Assembly (NCBI GenBank): GCA_020152595.1
Contig: JAIGNY010004599.1
Span: 114,229-178,228, forward strand
Origin: Chiridota heheva
Lineage: Eukaryota > Echinodermata > Holothuroidea > Apodida > Chiridotidae
Reading direction: 5' to 3'
DNA: 64,000 nucleotides
Position numbers and translations under genes: made by a program. The notes under the pieces were generated by a model. The model had not been told where the DNA came from. It ran no database searches and saw only the letters and a list, made by a program, of their open reading frames with translations. Positions 61,693 to 64,000 of this stretch are shown here, piece after piece; positions within the stretch are counted from its first letter, which is position 1; every line of letters begins with the position of its first letter.

Positions 61693-63160
61693 ATTGTACA
61701 TTGATGACCTTTGTGGTCGTTGTCTATGTATGACCTGTGTGGCGCATGGTATGATATCAGTTGATACTGAGTGTGGTCGTTGTCTATGTATGACATGTGT
61801 GGCGCATGGTATTACATCAGTTGATACTGAGTGTGGTCGTTGTCTATGTATGACATGTGTGGCACATGGTATTACATCAGTTGATACTGAGTGTGGTCGT
61901 TGTATATGTATGACCTGTCTGGCGCATGGTATGATATCAGTTGATACTAAGTGTGGTCGTTGTCTATGTATGACATGTGTGGCACATGGTATTACATCAG
62001 TTGATACTGAGTGTGGTCGTTGTCTATGTATGACCTGTCTGGTGCATGGTATGATATCAGTTGATATTGAGTGTTGTCTATGTATGACCTGTGTGGCGCA
62101 TGGTACTATATCAGTTGATACTGAGTGTGGTCGTTGTCTATGTATGACATGTGTGGCACATGGTGTTACATCAGTTGATACTGAGTGGTCGTTGTCTATG
62201 TATGACCTGTCTGGCGCATGGTATGATATCAGTTGATATTGAGTGTGGTCGTTGTCTATGTATGACCTGTGTGGCGCATGGTATTATATCAGTTGATACC
62301 GAGTGTGGTCGTTGTCTATGTATGACCTGTCTGGCGCATGGTATTCTATCAGTTGATACTAAGTGTGGTCATTGTCTATGTATGACCTGTGTGGCGCATG
62401 GTAATCAGTTGATAGTGAGTGTGGTCGTTTTCTATGTATGACCTGTGTGGCGCATGGTATTATATCAGTTGATACTGAGTGTGGTCGTTGTCTATGTATG
62501 ACCTGTGTGGCGCATGGTATTATATCAGTTGATACCGAGTGTGGTTGTTGTCTATGTATGACCTGTGTGGCGCATGGTAATCAGTTGATAGTGAGTGTGG
62601 TTGTTTTCTATGTATGACCTGTGTGGCGCATGGTATTATATCAGTTGATACTGAGTGTGGTCGTTGTCTATGTATGACCTGTGTGACACATGGTATTACA
62701 TCAGTTGATACATGGTATTACATCAGTTGATACTGAGTGAGGTTGTTGTCTATGTATGACCTGTGTGGCGCATGGTATTATATCAGTTGATACTGAGTGT
62801 GGTCGTTGTCCATGTGTGACCTGTGTGGCGCATGGTATTATATCAGTTGATACTGAGTGTGGTTGTTGTCTATGTATGACCTGTGTGGTGCATGCTATGA
62901 TTTTGGTTGATACTGAGTGTGGTCGTTGTCTATGTATGACCTGTGTGGCGCATGGTATTACATCAGTTCATACTGAGTGTAGTCGTTGTCTATGTATGAC
63001 GTGTGGCGCATGGTATTATATCAGTTGATACTGAGTGTGGTCGTTGTCTATGTTTATCATGTGTGGCGCATGGTATTACATTAGTTGATACTGAGTGTGG
63101 TCGTTGTCTATGTATGACCTGTCTGGCGCATGGTATTATATCAGTTGATACTTAGTGTGG
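61693..63160. repeat. 60-bp minisatellite
   Basis: The unit is 60 bp: GTGTGGTCGTTGTCTATGTA, TGACCTGTGTGGCGCATGGT, ATTATATCAGTTGATACTGA. There are about 24 copies with some deleted units. As 60 is divisible by three, a Cys-rich 180-codon ORF appears (61694-62236). It is a repeat artefact. The array ends about 155 bp before exon I. Confidence 0.97.
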
Positions 63161-63314
63161 GAAGTGTTTTGACTCAACTACTGGCATTGTTTGGGTAATA
63201 ATTTTGATCTTCATTTCAAAGTAAGGATGGAATTGTTTAATAAGCCAATCCTTTTTCAAATATTTTTTAAAGCTTAAAACTAAAATTAATAGAATGGTTT
63301 TTGTGTATCCAAAG

Positions 63315-63416
63315 GTTCAGTCTATGATAGGAGGCAGCAATCAAGACAAGGAAGAGATTGAGAAGCAAGTTTTGCAAATTTGGGATCAGCTCTATGTGAA
63401 GTTTAAAGGATCAAAG
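63315..63416 (+). CDS. TMEM245: TMEM245 exon I (last exon in window)
   Basis: The 102-nt, 34-codon exon lies between TGTGTATCCAAAG and the weak donor GTATAG, with phase 0 at both ends. It encodes VQSMIGGSNQDKEEIEKQVL, then QIWDQLYVKFKGSK. It matches vertebrate [20 protein letters not shown] and ELWDRLYHSW; IEKQVLxxWDxLY is the anchor. The gene continues beyond the window. A 25-bp array begins within about 25 bp of the donor. Confidence 0.93.
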
Positions 63417-63439
63417 GTATAGTGAATGATTGCATACAA

Positions 63440-64000
63440 TTAGTAATTCCCTTGAACAAAAGTATACAAGCACCCCCCTACACAAAGGTGTACAAGCTCC
63501 CCCTGAACAAAGATATACAAGCTCTCTCTGAACAAAGATATACCAGCACCCCCTAAACAAAAATGTACAAGCGCCCCCTAAGCAAAGGTAAACAAGCGCC
63601 CCCTAAGTAAAGGTGTATTAGCACCCCCTAAATAAAGGTGTACAAGCTCACCCTAAACAAAGGTGTACAAGCACCCCCTAAACAAAGGTGTACAAGCTCC
63701 CCCTAAGCAAAGGTGTACAAGCACCCCCTAAGCAAAGGTGTACAAGCACCCCCTAAGCAAAGGTGTGCAAGCTCCTCCTAAGCAAAGGTGTACAAGCACC
63801 CCCTAAGCAAAGGTGTACAAGCACCCCCTAAGCAAAGGTGTACAAGCACCCCCTAAGCAAAGGTGTACAAGCACCCCCTAAGCAAAGGTGTACAAGCACC
63901 CCCTAAACAAAGGTGTACAAGCTCCCCCTAAGCAAAGGTGTACAAGCACCCCCTAAACAAAGGTGTACAAGCTCCCCCTAAGCAAAGGTGTACAAGCACC
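63440..64000. repeat. 25-bp minisatellite running off the window
   Basis: The unit is GCACCCCCTAAGCAAAGGTG then TACAA, about 22 copies, more uniform to the right. It begins about 25 bp after the donor of exon I and continues past the window end. Confidence 0.96.

Larger units (their letters stand above)
1005..63416 (+). other. TMEM245: TMEM245 orthologue, partial gene (9 internal exons, both ends outside window)
   Basis: Nine exons with AG/GT boundaries join without a stop into about 417 codons. Intron phases agree at every junction: the first exon enters in phase 1, then 0, 1, 0, 0, 0, 0, 2, 0, 0. The order and content match the N-terminal and central part of vertebrate TMEM245, a conserved multi-pass membrane protein whose C-terminal half carries an AI-2E-transporter-like (UPF0118) domain. 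That domain is not reached here. The molecular function of TMEM245 is not well established. Introns are 5-10 kb and filled with minisatellites and transposons. The recognition rests on remembered human sequence, for example the human motif HQESVHMIEVTSNLINET against QQESSHMIDVTGDLINKT here. A profile search would settle it. Confidence 0.9.

Noticed and set aside
61694..63028. Cys-rich repeated ORFs (CGRCLCMTCVAHG) resembling a metal-binding or toxin-like repeat protein
   Set aside because: They are produced by the 60-bp array in register. No signal peptide or gene structure is present, and units with deletions break the frame.
1005..63416. The microRNA hosted by vertebrate TMEM245 (mir-32)
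   Set aside because: In human it lies in a later intron than those covered here, and I saw no matching hairpin or seed in this window.

Overview
The window is intronic-rich animal DNA. It shows canonical GT-AG introns, A/T-rich non-coding sequence, non-LTR retrotransposons, DNA-transposon remnants and very many minisatellites, with no bacterial-style gene packing. One real gene was recognised. It is the middle part of an orthologue of TMEM245 (C9orf5), a multi-pass membrane protein, on the + strand. Nine exons (1005-1231, 8202-8424, 14011-14069, 20774-21022, 25998-26108, 34306-34410, 44633-44715, 55097-55187, 63315-63416) join in a consistent phase series into one open frame of about 417 codons, colinear with the vertebrate protein as I remember it. 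The first exon(s) and the C-terminal half lie outside the window. Divergence from vertebrates, together with the I-type and L2/CR1-type retroelements, suggests a marine invertebrate, perhaps an echinoderm, hemichordate or lancelet. The species cannot be fixed from this sequence.

The introns hold everything else. Roughly a third of the window is tandem repeat. The arrays are: 26 bp (1-745), 20 bp (7236-7725), 37 bp (8528-9285), 32 bp (9680-10790), 38 bp (11015-12165), 39 bp (14070-15318), 56 bp (17361-19702), long-period repeats (22590-23920), 22 bp (24145-24520), 42 bp (26895-28280), 86 bp (31469-32690), 31 bp (33470-34040), 32 bp (42796-42985), 65 bp (43370-43945), about 28 bp (51918-53205), a 26/42 bp composite (55275-60480), 26 bp (60480-60740), 60 bp (61693-63160) and 25 bp (63440-64000). 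Most long ORFs in the window are artefacts of these arrays.

Mobile elements include a decayed I-superfamily non-LTR retrotransposon (about 46130-51305) with CCHC gag, APE endonuclease, reverse transcriptase and RNase H, plus several truncated relatives. There is an L2/CR1-like 3' end (53752-54435, minus strand) and a tRNA-derived SINE. A piggyBac-like TTAA/CCC family has up to four copies. A hAT-like element has an 8-bp target duplication (6313-7789). A dispersed family is built from two half-units of about 150 bp that share GGCGGGGCTTAAT.

The most interesting signal is how arrays appear to have formed. One array (39 bp) starts exactly at the splice donor of exon 3, so it multiplies that donor in steps of 13 codons. 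One (42 bp) grew from a segment that is single-copy in sister piggyBac-like elements. One (20 bp) grew inside a hAT-like element. One (56 bp) was entered twice by the same retrotransposon family at nearly the same position in the unit. I found no evidence for a new protein system. The novelty is in repeat biology and possible splicing consequences.
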